DNA of 43,857 nt, taken from NCBI GenBank assembly GCA_002067745.1, contig MVRU01000018.1:1-43857 (forward strand). The letters are read 5' to 3'. The first letter of the stretch is position 1. Each line of letters begins with the position of its first letter. The translations under genes and the position numbers were made by a program. Below the pieces are notes generated by a model, which worked only from the letters and a program-made list of their open reading frames with translations, did not search any database and was not told the origin of the DNA. Source of the stretch: Syntrophus sp. PtaU1.Bin005 (GTDB taxonomy: Bacteria > Desulfobacterota > Syntrophia > Syntrophales > Syntrophaceae). Below are positions 16,337-23,747 of this stretch, piece by piece.

Positions 16337-18007
16337 ATGAATGAGACGAAACGACAGATACTTGAACTTATCCACCAAGGTGAAAACCTGACGACTGAGT
16401 TCAAGAGTGATCTCAAATGCCTGCCGGACCGCGAGCTGGTTGCTGCCGTGGTGGCGTTGGCCAACACGGAGGGCGGCGTCCTGCTTCTCGGTGTGGAAGA
16501 CAACGGCGGCATCACAGGTCTCCATGCGAATCATATTCCCTTGGCCGGCTTACCTGCGTTGATTGCCAACAAAACCAATCCCTCCGTTGCTGTGAGGGTT
16601 GAACCTATCGAGTTGGAGGGGCGCCTGATTGCGAAAATGACGGTCCCGAAGTCCAGGCAACTGGTATCTACTTCAGATGGTCTCCTGCAACGACGCCGCC
16701 TGAAACTGGATGGTAAACCTGAAGCGGTGCCTTTCTATCCCCATGAGTTCATTCAGCGCCAGTCCAGTATGGGGCTCACCGACCCATCGGCGCTGCCGCT
16801 GGAGGATGTTTCGGTTGAAGAGCTTGATCCGCTGCAGCGCCTGCGCCTGCGCAACGCCATCAAAAAATATGGTGGCGAGCAGAATCTGCTGGTGCTGGCC
16901 GATGACGAACTGGATGGCGCCTTGGCGCTGGTTGTCGACCATCAGGGGCTTCGCCGCCCCACCGTAGCCGGCTTGCTGCTGCTGGGAACCGAACCCCTGT
17001 TGCGGCAGCACCTGCCCGCCTATGAGGTAGCCTTTCAGGTGCTGCGGCGTACCGATGTCAGAGTCAACGAGTTCTATCGCAAGCCGCTGCTGGAAACCTT
17101 CGAAGAGGTCGAATTACAGTTCAAACCTTGGGTGGTGGAAGAGGAACTGCAAGTCGGGCTGTTTCGCGTCCCCATTCCCAATTACGACCGCCGTGCCTTC
17201 CGTGAGGCCTTCGTCAACGCCCTTGTGCACCGAGACTTCAGCACCCTCGGCGCCGTGCATGTCAAAATTGATGATGATGGCCTAAGCATAAGCAATCCCG
17301 GCGGATTCATCGAAGGGGTCAATCTCGACAATCTGCTGGTTGCACCTCCGCGTTCGCGTAACCCTCTACTGGCAGACATTATCAAACGGATTGGTCTGGC
17401 CGAACGAACCGGACGGGGCATCGACCGCATCTACGAGGGCATGTTGCGCTATGGGCGACCGCTGCCAGACTATGGTCTATCCAGCCCTTACACGGTCAAT
17501 GTTTTCATGGCGAATGTTGCCGCCGATCTGGACTTTCTCAAGATGGTGATCGAGCAGGAGGACAAGCTCGGCAATATGCCGATTGACTCTCTCATCATCC
17601 TTTCACGCCTGCGCGAGGCGCGAAGGCTCACCACTTCAGCCCTGGCGCCATCCGTACAGAAAGCCGAATCCATCGTACGGGCAACCCTGGAGAAACTAGT
17701 TGAAAGCGGCTTCCTGGAGCCCCACGGCACCGGCAGAGGCCGGACGTATACCCTCAGCGCAGCCTTATATCGTGAGTCAGGAAAGAAGTCGGAGTATATC
17801 CGGCAGGCTGGATTTGCACCCATTCAGCAGGAACAGATGGTGCTCAACTACATCGACAAGCATGGTGGGATCAAACGAGAGGAAACCATGGACCTTTGCC
17901 GGCTTGGCAAGGATCAGTCCTACCGACTGCTCAAGAGGCTCGTGAAATCCGGGCATATTCGGTTTGAAGGCAAAGGAAAAGGGGGACGGTATGTACGTGT
18001 ATCCTGA
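16337..18007 (+). CDS. AlbA_2 / HATPase / winged-helix protein inside BREX
   Basis: A 556-residue protein starting 9 bp after brxC. The N-terminal Schlafen AlbA_2 domain (about 15-135: TTEFKSDL, ALANTEGGVLLLGVEDNGGI) is followed by a GHKL-like ATPase segment (about 285-370: REAFVNALVHRDF, DDGLSISNPGG, GLAERTGRGIDRI). Two winged-helix regions are at about 415-470 and 505-556. This architecture is usually annotated as an ATP-binding transcriptional regulator and recurs in BREX loci. It could control the operon; a dense cluster of CCGCGC motifs lies directly downstream, before pglX. A direct role in defence is an alternative. Confidence 0.8.
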   Translation: MNETKRQILELIHQGENLTTEFKSDLKCLPDRELVAAVVALANTEGGVLLLGVEDNGGITGLHANHIPLAGLPALIANKTNPSVAVRVEPIELEGRLIAKMTVPKSRQLVSTSDGLLQRRRLKLDGKPEAVPFYPHEFIQRQSSMGLTDPSALPLEDVSVEELDPLQRLRLRNAIKKYGGEQNLLVLADDELDGALALVVDHQGLRRPTVAGLLLLGTEPLLRQHLPAYEVAFQVLRRTDVRVNEFYRKPLLETFEEVELQFKPWVVEEELQVGLFRVPIPNYDRRAFREAFVNALVHRDFSTLGAVHVKIDDDGLSISNPGGFIEGVNLDNLLVAPPRSRNPLLADIIKRIGLAERTGRGIDRIYEGMLRYGRPLPDYGLSSPYTVNVFMANVAADLDFLKMVIEQEDKLGNMPIDSLIILSRLREARRLTTSALAPSVQKAESIVRATLEKLVESGFLEPHGTGRGRTYTLSAALYRESGKKSEYIRQAGFAPIQQEQMVLNYIDKHGGIKREETMDLCRLGKDQSYRLLKRLVKSGHIRFEGKGKGGRYVRVS

Positions 18008-18018
18008 TCTTTTGTCCA

Positions 18019-18092
18019 CGATACACGCGGAAATACGCGCGCCGCGCGAATCCCGCGCGAATAATAGACGTGCCGCGCATATATACACGCGC
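18019..18092. promoter_or_regulatory. CCGCGC motif cluster upstream of pglX
   Basis: In the 192-bp gap before pglX, CCGCGCGAAT occurs twice in tandem with an 11-bp period (18042-18051 and 18053-18062). A third CCGCGC is at 18073-18078 and further ACGCG units lie on both sides. One-turn spacing suggests a protein-binding site. The regulator is unknown; the winged-helix protein just upstream is a candidate. Confidence 0.4.
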
Positions 18093-18199
18093 CATCCTGC
18101 TTTATGCTATATTTTTAATGACTTATGCACACGCACCCAACAGCGCCGACTTTCCGTGTTTACCCGAATGCTTCCGACGTTTAGAGGAAAATTCAGTTA

Positions 18200-21100
18200 A
18201 TGGAAACAGCCAAACTCAAAAAATTCGCTCAGTTCGCCCGGCGCAGCCTGCTGGACCAGGTCTCCGCCAAGCTAAAACTGGTGCTGGCAGAAAATAGCGC
18301 CGCCCGGCGGGAAAGCACCGAAGCGATCAATAAACTCGAAGAGGCGATCAAGAGCGACAGCAAGGAACAGGTCATCGAGCGGGTGGCCTATATCTGGTTC
18401 AACCGCTTCTGCGCTCTGCGCTTCATGGACGTGAACCGCTACACCCGCATTGGCGTGGTGTCGCCTGCCGAAGGGCAGTTCCAACCAGAAATTTTGGCCG
18501 AAGCCAAGATGGGACACATCGACGAAGAGATGGTGTACGACACGGTCCGGCAGCAGATCTTCGCTCTGCTAGACGGCAAAGCCCCAAGCCGCGACCCGCA
18601 GGGTGAGGCCTACCGCCTGCTGGTGGTGGCCGCCTGCAACTTCTGGAACAAGGCCATGCCATTCCTTTTTCAGCGCATCGATGATTACACTGAACTGCTG
18701 ATGCCCGACGACCTGCTTTCGGGCAACTCCATCCTGGCCTATACCCGCGAGGCGATGACGCCGGATGCCTGCGAGGATGTCGAGGTGATTGGCTGGCTCT
18801 ACCAGTTCTACATCTCCGAGAAGAAGGACGAGGTGTTCGACGGCCTGAAAAAGAACAAGAAAATCACGCCCGAGAATATCCCCGCCGCCACTCAGCTCTT
18901 CACCCCGCACTGGATCGTCCGCTACCTGGTGGAAAACTCCCTCGGCCGCCTCTGGCTGCTGAACCGTCCCAGTTCGAAGCTGATCGAACAGATGGACTAT
19001 TACATCAAGCCCGAAGAGGCCGAGGCGGATTTCCTGCACATCGCTAAGCCGGAAGAGATCAAGATCTGCGATCCGGCCTGCGGTTCCGGCCACATGCTCA
19101 CCTATGCCTTTGACCTCCTTTACGCCATTTACGAAGAGGAAGGCTACGAGCCCGCCGAGATCCCGGAGAAGATCCTCACCCACAACCTCTACGGCATCGA
19201 GATCGACGAACGCGCCGGGGAACTGGCCGCCTTCGCTCTTACCATGAAGGCCCGCGCCAAACAGCGCCGGTTCTTCAGCAAAGGTATCAAGCCGAGCATC
19301 TGCGTACTGGAGAATGTGCGTTTCGAAGAGGGCGAGCTGAAGAACTACATGGATTTTGTCGGGTGCGACCTATTCACCGCGCCACTGGAAACCACCCTGC
19401 GCCAGTTTGAAGAGGCCGATAACTTCGGCTCCCTGATCCGCCCCGATATCACCGACGTGGGCGGCATGCTCAAGATCTTGGAGTTAAAGAACGTCTCCGG
19501 AAATCTGTTTCTGAGCCACACCCACGAGAAGGTGCTGCAAGCCCTGCGGCAGGCCGATTACCTGAGCCCGAAATACCATGTGGTGATTGCAAACCCGCCG
19601 TATATGGGGGGCGGTGGAATGAACAGACGATTAAAGATTTTCGCACAAGATTATTACAAAGCAAGTAAATCTGATCTATTCGCGATGTTTATCGAGCGCA
19701 ACATCGACCTCGCCAAAAAACAAGGGGAGGTTGCAATGATAACTATGCAAAGCTGGATGTTTCTATCATCTCTAGAAACTCTCCGGAAACAAATTCTTCG
19801 AGAACACACGATTCTCTCTATGACTCATCTCGGATCGCGGGCATTTGACAGTATTGGCGGTGATGTTGTCTCAACCACAGCATTCGTTTTAGAAAAGGGT
19901 AGCCGCTCAAATCAGAGAGGCGTTTATTTAAGATTGTTAGATGGTAATTCAGAATCTGAGAAGAAAGCAGCAATTCTTCAGGCAATCAAAAATCCTGGCT
20001 GCGGCTGGTTTTATCGCACGGATTCCACAGACTTTCTTAAATTACCAGGAAATCCTGTTGCGTACTGGCTGAGCAAGAATGTTTTAAGGATATACGATAC
20101 CAAGGAATTACTTGTTTCAGATATTGCAAAATCTGAAGGTAAAAACGTAACCACCCACAATGCTAGATTTATTCGATTTTTTTGGGAAGTTAGTCATCAA
20201 AGCATAGGAGCTTTTGACAAAAAATGGTTGCCTTGTGCAATGGGGGGGGATTTTAGGAAGTGGTTTGGAAACATCATCCATACCATTGATTGGTCCGAAC
20301 AAGCGCGTAGTTTCTACAGGAAAACCCCAGCGGGAAGGATAATTCGACAAGAGTTTTGGAATTTGCCCGGTGTTACTTGGGGGAAAATTGGATCGGCAGT
20401 AGCAAGTTTTCGTTTCTTATCGAATGATGAGATGTATCAAGAGACCGCTGTCCTACAAAAAAACGAGCATGATGCTCGATTCTTACTTGGCTTATTAAAT
20501 TCGAAGATATCATCTCACTTTTTGCATTTCTTGAGCCCCACGATAAATTTTCAGCTTGAAGATATTGGAGCGATACCGCTTTTGAAAATTCAACAGCTCA
20601 AAGATTTAGCAAGAAAAGGTGTGATAGAGATACTGTCTTACGGAAAAGCGGATTGGGATGGGTATGAGCATTCAAGAGACTTCACCAGCCTCCCACTCCT
20701 ACATCCCGACTACCGCCAGCCGACCCTGAAGGCAACTTATCAAAAGCTCCACGCCCACTGGAGGGAGATGACGCTGGAGATGCAGCGGCTTGAGGAGGAA
20801 AATAACCGCATCTTCATCGACGCCTATGGCCTGCAGGATGAGCTGAAGCCCGATGTGCCGCTCAACGAAATCACCCTGATCTGCAACCCGCACTACCGCT
20901 ATGGCAACGACAAGAGCGAGGAAGCGCTGGAGGCGCTGCTGCTGGCTGACACCATGCGCGAGCTGGTCTCCTACGCCGTGGGCTGCATGTTTGGCCGTTA
21001 TGCGCTGGACAAGCCGGGGGTGATCCTGGCCAACCAGGGCGAGACTATCGAGGACTACCTGAAGCGGATTCCTGAGCCCAGCTTCCCGGCCGATGAGGAC

Positions 21101-21697
21101 AACGTCATTCCCATGCTCGAAGGTGACTGGTTCACCGACGACATTGCCGAGCGCTTCCGCAAGTTCCTGCACGTGGCCTTCGGCGAGGAGCACTACGAAG
21201 AAAACCTCCAGTTCGTCGAGCAGGCGCTGAACATCAAGGGCAAGCGCAACTACGGCATCCGCGACTATTTCCTCGGCGAGTTCTACACCGACCATGTAAA
21301 GCGCTACAAGAAGCGCCCCATCTACTGGCTGTTCTCCAGCCCCAAGGGCAGCTTCAACGCGCTGATCTACATGCACCGCTACCGCCCGGATACGGTCAGC
21401 GTGGTGCTCAACGACTACCTGCGCGAGTTCCGCACCAAGCTCACCTCCCACAAGAACCATCTGGAAGCGGTCAGCATCAGCGCCAGTTCCTCCCAGGGCG
21501 AGAAGACCAAGGCCCTGAAGGAGATCGAGAAGATCAACAAGATGATCGCCGAGATGGAGGAGTACGAACGCGAAGTGCTTTATCCGCTGGCCACCGAGCA
21601 GGTGGAAATCGACCTCGACGACGGCGTGAAGGTCAACTACCCTAAACTCGGCGCGGCCTTGAAGAAGATCGTCGGCCTGGAGAGCGCCGAAGATTAG
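18200..21697 (+). CDS. pglX: BREX adenine-specific DNA methyltransferase PglX
   Basis: A 1165-residue N6-adenine methyltransferase that marks host DNA at an asymmetric BREX site. SAM-binding motif I is DPACGSGHML (291-300) and catalytic motif IV is NPPY (465-468). GAGGAAA precedes the ATG. The segment from about 19620 to 20690, which begins just after NPPY and covers the expected target-recognition region, is clearly AT-rich. For example, 20101-20160 has 21 G+C of 60, while 20881-20940 has 38 of 60. This indicates exchange of the specificity region. The frame stays open throughout and no homopolymer tract suggesting phase variation is obvious, apart from a short G7 near 20245. Confidence 0.95.
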   Translation: METAKLKKFAQFARRSLLDQVSAKLKLVLAENSAARRESTEAINKLEEAIKSDSKEQVIERVAYIWFNRFCALRFMDVNRYTRIGVVSPAEGQFQPEILAEAKMGHIDEEMVYDTVRQQIFALLDGKAPSRDPQGEAYRLLVVAACNFWNKAMPFLFQRIDDYTELLMPDDLLSGNSILAYTREAMTPDACEDVEVIGWLYQFYISEKKDEVFDGLKKNKKITPENIPAATQLFTPHWIVRYLVENSLGRLWLLNRPSSKLIEQMDYYIKPEEAEADFLHIAKPEEIKICDPACGSGHMLTYAFDLLYAIYEEEGYEPAEIPEKILTHNLYGIEIDERAGELAAFALTMKARAKQRRFFSKGIKPSICVLENVRFEEGELKNYMDFVGCDLFTAPLETTLRQFEEADNFGSLIRPDITDVGGMLKILELKNVSGNLFLSHTHEKVLQALRQADYLSPKYHVVIANPPYMGGGGMNRRLKIFAQDYYKASKSDLFAMFIERNIDLAKKQGEVAMITMQSWMFLSSLETLRKQILREHTILSMTHLGSRAFDSIGGDVVSTTAFVLEKGSRSNQRGVYLRLLDGNSESEKKAAILQAIKNPGCGWFYRTDSTDFLKLPGNPVAYWLSKNVLRIYDTKELLVSDIAKSEGKNVTTHNARFIRFFWEVSHQSIGAFDKKWLPCAMGGDFRKWFGNIIHTIDWSEQARSFYRKTPAGRIIRQEFWNLPGVTWGKIGSAVASFRFLSNDEMYQETAVLQKNEHDARFLLGLLNSKISSHFLHFLSPTINFQLEDIGAIPLLKIQQLKDLARKGVIEILSYGKADWDGYEHSRDFTSLPLLHPDYRQPTLKATYQKLHAHWREMTLEMQRLEEENNRIFIDAYGLQDELKPDVPLNEITLICNPHYRYGNDKSEEALEALLLADTMRELVSYAVGCMFGRYALDKPGVILANQGETIEDYLKRIPEPSFPADEDNVIPMLEGDWFTDDIAERFRKFLHVAFGEEHYEENLQFVEQALNIKGKRNYGIRDYFLGEFYTDHVKRYKKRPIYWLFSSPKGSFNALIYMHRYRPDTVSVVLNDYLREFRTKLTSHKNHLEAVSISASSSQGEKTKALKEIEKINKMIAEMEEYEREVLYPLATEQVEIDLDDGVKVNYPKLGAALKKIVGLESAED

Positions 21698-21714
21698 CGA
21701 AATATTCGGCTTTG

Positions 21715-21729
21715 AGAGATAATATCTCT
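21715..21729. promoter_or_regulatory. Operator copy 1 (15-bp palindrome)
   Basis: AGAGATAATATCTCT, arms of 7 bp around one base, abuts the -35 box. An identical copy lies 62 bp downstream at 21777-21791. Confidence 0.65.
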
Positions 21730-21756
21730 TGATTAACCATATTTAATTGGTACAAT
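21729..21756 (+). promoter_or_regulatory. Internal promoter for the ATPase-rloB-pglZ-brxL segment
   Basis: A -35 TTGATT (21729-21734) and a -10 TACAAT (21751-21756), 16 bp apart, lie in the 104-bp gap after pglX. They are bracketed by two identical palindromes. Transcription would start near 21763. Confidence 0.6.
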
Positions 21757-21776
21757 TGTATCATGAATCCATTTTA

Positions 21777-21791
21777 AGAGATAATATCTCT
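21777..21791. promoter_or_regulatory. Operator copy 2 (15-bp palindrome)
   Basis: An exact second copy of AGAGATAATATCTCT. It ends just before the GGAGG ribosome-binding site of the next gene. The 62-bp distance from copy 1 is close to six helical turns, suiting cooperative or looping repression. Confidence 0.65.
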
Positions 21792-21801
21792 GGAGGACGT
21801 C

Positions 21802-23148
21802 ATGATTATATCATTTTCCGTTGAAAACTGGCGGTCATTCCGGGATCAGGCTACCCTGACCATGGTTGCCGGGAGAGAGAAGCAGCATAGCGAACGCCTG
21901 CCCGAAATTCCCGGATATGGGATGAAACTTCTACCCATCGCCGCGATCTATGGTGGCAACGCCTCGGGTAAAAGCAACCTTTTTGCGGCTTTAAACTTTG
22001 CCCGTCACCTCATCATTGCTGGAACACAGCCCGAGAGCCTGATCCCAGTGGAGCCATTCCGTCTGGACCCGTCCTATATGCAGAAACCCTCACAGTTTCA
22101 ATTTGAACTCCTCATCCAGGAGAAGTGCTATGAATTCAGCTTTGCTGTGACACGCAAGCGTGTCGTGGAGGAGAAGCTCGTTCAAATCCTGAAGACGACG
22201 GAAAAGGTGCAGTATCACCGCCAGGGTGATCAAATCGAATTTTCACCGGCGCTAAAAGATGACCCGTTCCTGAATTTTGCCTTTAAGGGTACCCGAGAGA
22301 ATCAGCTCTTTCTGACCAATGCCGTGAATCAGAAAGTGGAAACCTTCAAGCCGATTTATAACTGGTTCAAGAACAAGCTGGAGTTGATCGCCCCCGATTC
22401 GCGTTTTGAACCCTTTGAGCGGTTTCTTCAGCAGGATGATCCCCTGTATGGCACCATGCACTCCATGCTGACCCTGCTGGATACGGGCATTGAGCATCTT
22501 GGCGGCGAAGAGATCCCCTTCGAAAACCTCCCGATTCCGGACAGCTTGAAGGAAAGAGTTCAGGCAGAATTGCCGGAAGGCACGACCGTTCGATTGTCAG
22601 CAGAACCTTTTAATGAACGTTATCTGATAACCCGGCAGGATGGGGAGTTGAAGGCCAAGAAACTGGTCTGCTTCCACCGGGACCTTAAGGGAAAGGAAAT
22701 CAAATTCGACATCCAGCTTGAATCAGACGGCACCCAGCGGACCATTGATCTCCTGCCTGCCTTTCTGGAAATGGTCAAGCCGGGAAATGATAAGGTCTAC
22801 GTCATCGATGAGCTGGATCGCAGTCTTCATACCCTGTTAACTCAGAGACTCCTGGAAGGTTTTCTGTCCGCCTGCGACAAGAACTTCCGCTCTCAGCTCC
22901 TTTTCACGACGCATGATGTCCTCCTGATGGATCAGAAACTGCTGCGGCGGGAAGAGATGTGGGTGACGGAACGGGATCAGGAGGGGAACTCGACGCTCTT
23001 TTCCTTCAGTGAGTATAAGGACGTTCGCAACGACAAGGACGTACGGAAAAGCTACCTCCAGGGACGCCTGGGAGGGGTGCCCCGGATCTTGATGGGATCT
23101 TTTTGCCAAACAGCTCCTAAAAATTCCGCCAAGGAAAGTGTGTCATGA
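21802..23148 (+). CDS. AAA15/RloA-like ATPase paired with RloB
   Basis: A 448-residue ABC/SMC-like ATPase of the AAA15 family. The N-terminal MIISFSVENWRSFRDQATL is typical. Walker A is GGNASGKSN (51-59) and the late Walker B VIDELDRSLH begins near 334, followed by LFTTHDVLLMD with the family histidine. It ends with the RKSYLQGRLGGVPRI-type segment. It overlaps the RloB gene by ATGA. Such ATPases pair with TOPRIM-like nucleases in defence modules (RloAB, AbiL-like, and by architecture OLD and PARIS). It is preceded by its own promoter and palindromes inside the BREX operon, which suggests separate control. Confidence 0.85.
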   Translation: MIISFSVENWRSFRDQATLTMVAGREKQHSERLPEIPGYGMKLLPIAAIYGGNASGKSNLFAALNFARHLIIAGTQPESLIPVEPFRLDPSYMQKPSQFQFELLIQEKCYEFSFAVTRKRVVEEKLVQILKTTEKVQYHRQGDQIEFSPALKDDPFLNFAFKGTRENQLFLTNAVNQKVETFKPIYNWFKNKLELIAPDSRFEPFERFLQQDDPLYGTMHSMLTLLDTGIEHLGGEEIPFENLPIPDSLKERVQAELPEGTTVRLSAEPFNERYLITRQDGELKAKKLVCFHRDLKGKEIKFDIQLESDGTQRTIDLLPAFLEMVKPGNDKVYVIDELDRSLHTLLTQRLLEGFLSACDKNFRSQLLFTTHDVLLMDQKLLRREEMWVTERDQEGNSTLFSFSEYKDVRNDKDVRKSYLQGRLGGVPRILMGSFCQTAPKNSAKESVS

Positions 23149-23741
23149 AGGGGCGGCGGAATTTTCGGAGACTCCCGGCCACACGCCCTTACCGAAGGCT
23201 TTTCGTCATCGCGACGGAAGGAGATAAAACGGAGCCTCAATATTTCGCTCTGTTTTCCAGCCGGACCACGACGGTCACCGTGAATTGTCTGAGAAGTCGG
23301 GGGAATAGTGCTCCGCCCGAAGTGCTTAAACGAATGAAGAAGTATATCGAGGACAAGGGATTGAAACGCACTGACGAGGCCTGGCTGGTCGTTGACAAGG
23401 ATCAGTGGCAGGATGATCAGTTGATCCAATTGCAGAACTGGTCAACGACGCAGATAAATTACGGGCTTGCCGTCAGTAATCCCCAATTCGAGCTGTGGCT
23501 GCTGATGCATTTTGAAGACGCTACGGGCGCTGCCACCTCACGGGAATGTTCGGAAAGATTGATTCGACATTTGCCAAACTACGATAAAGGCCATCTCGAT
23601 ACCGGGAAACTGAAACCCGGAATTGCCGCGGCCATCGACCGGGCGAAACAGAAGGATCAGTCGCCCTGCACCGATTGGCCAAGATCTCCGGGAACAACGG
23701 TCTATCGCCTTGTCGAAAAACTGATGAACAGCCAGGGGTGA
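23145..23741 (+). CDS. rloB: RloB-like TOPRIM-type effector
   Basis: A 198-residue RloB family protein. VIATEGDKTEPQYF (about 21-34) supplies the first acidic motif, LVVDKDQW (about 80-87) the DxD-like motif, and SNPQFELWLLMHFE the family signature. A basic N-terminus (MKGRRNFRRLPATRPYRRLF) could contact nucleic acid. RloB proteins resemble TOPRIM nucleases and are presumed effectors of the partner ATPase. Translation is coupled to the ATPase by an ATGA overlap, and pglZ starts 6 bp after its stop, so the pair is embedded in the BREX transcription unit. Confidence 0.85.
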   Translation: MKGRRNFRRLPATRPYRRLFVIATEGDKTEPQYFALFSSRTTTVTVNCLRSRGNSAPPEVLKRMKKYIEDKGLKRTDEAWLVVDKDQWQDDQLIQLQNWSTTQINYGLAVSNPQFELWLLMHFEDATGAATSRECSERLIRHLPNYDKGHLDTGKLKPGIAAAIDRAKQKDQSPCTDWPRSPGTTVYRLVEKLMNSQG

Positions 23742-23747
23742 ACGGGC

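Noticed and set aside
18019-18092. CRISPR-like or satellite array
   Set aside because: The CCGCGC units are only 10-11 bp, lack unique spacers of constant length and number just two or three. No CRISPR array or cas gene is in the window.
20241-20252. Phase-variable G tract in pglX
   Set aside because: A run of seven G is present near 20245, but the frame is intact and the tract is too short to argue for slippage from one sequence.
20699-21460. Long minus-strand ORF antisense to pglX
   Set aside because: A GC-rich shadow frame of pglX with no motif of its own; many similar shadows lie under brxC, pglZ and the IS genes.
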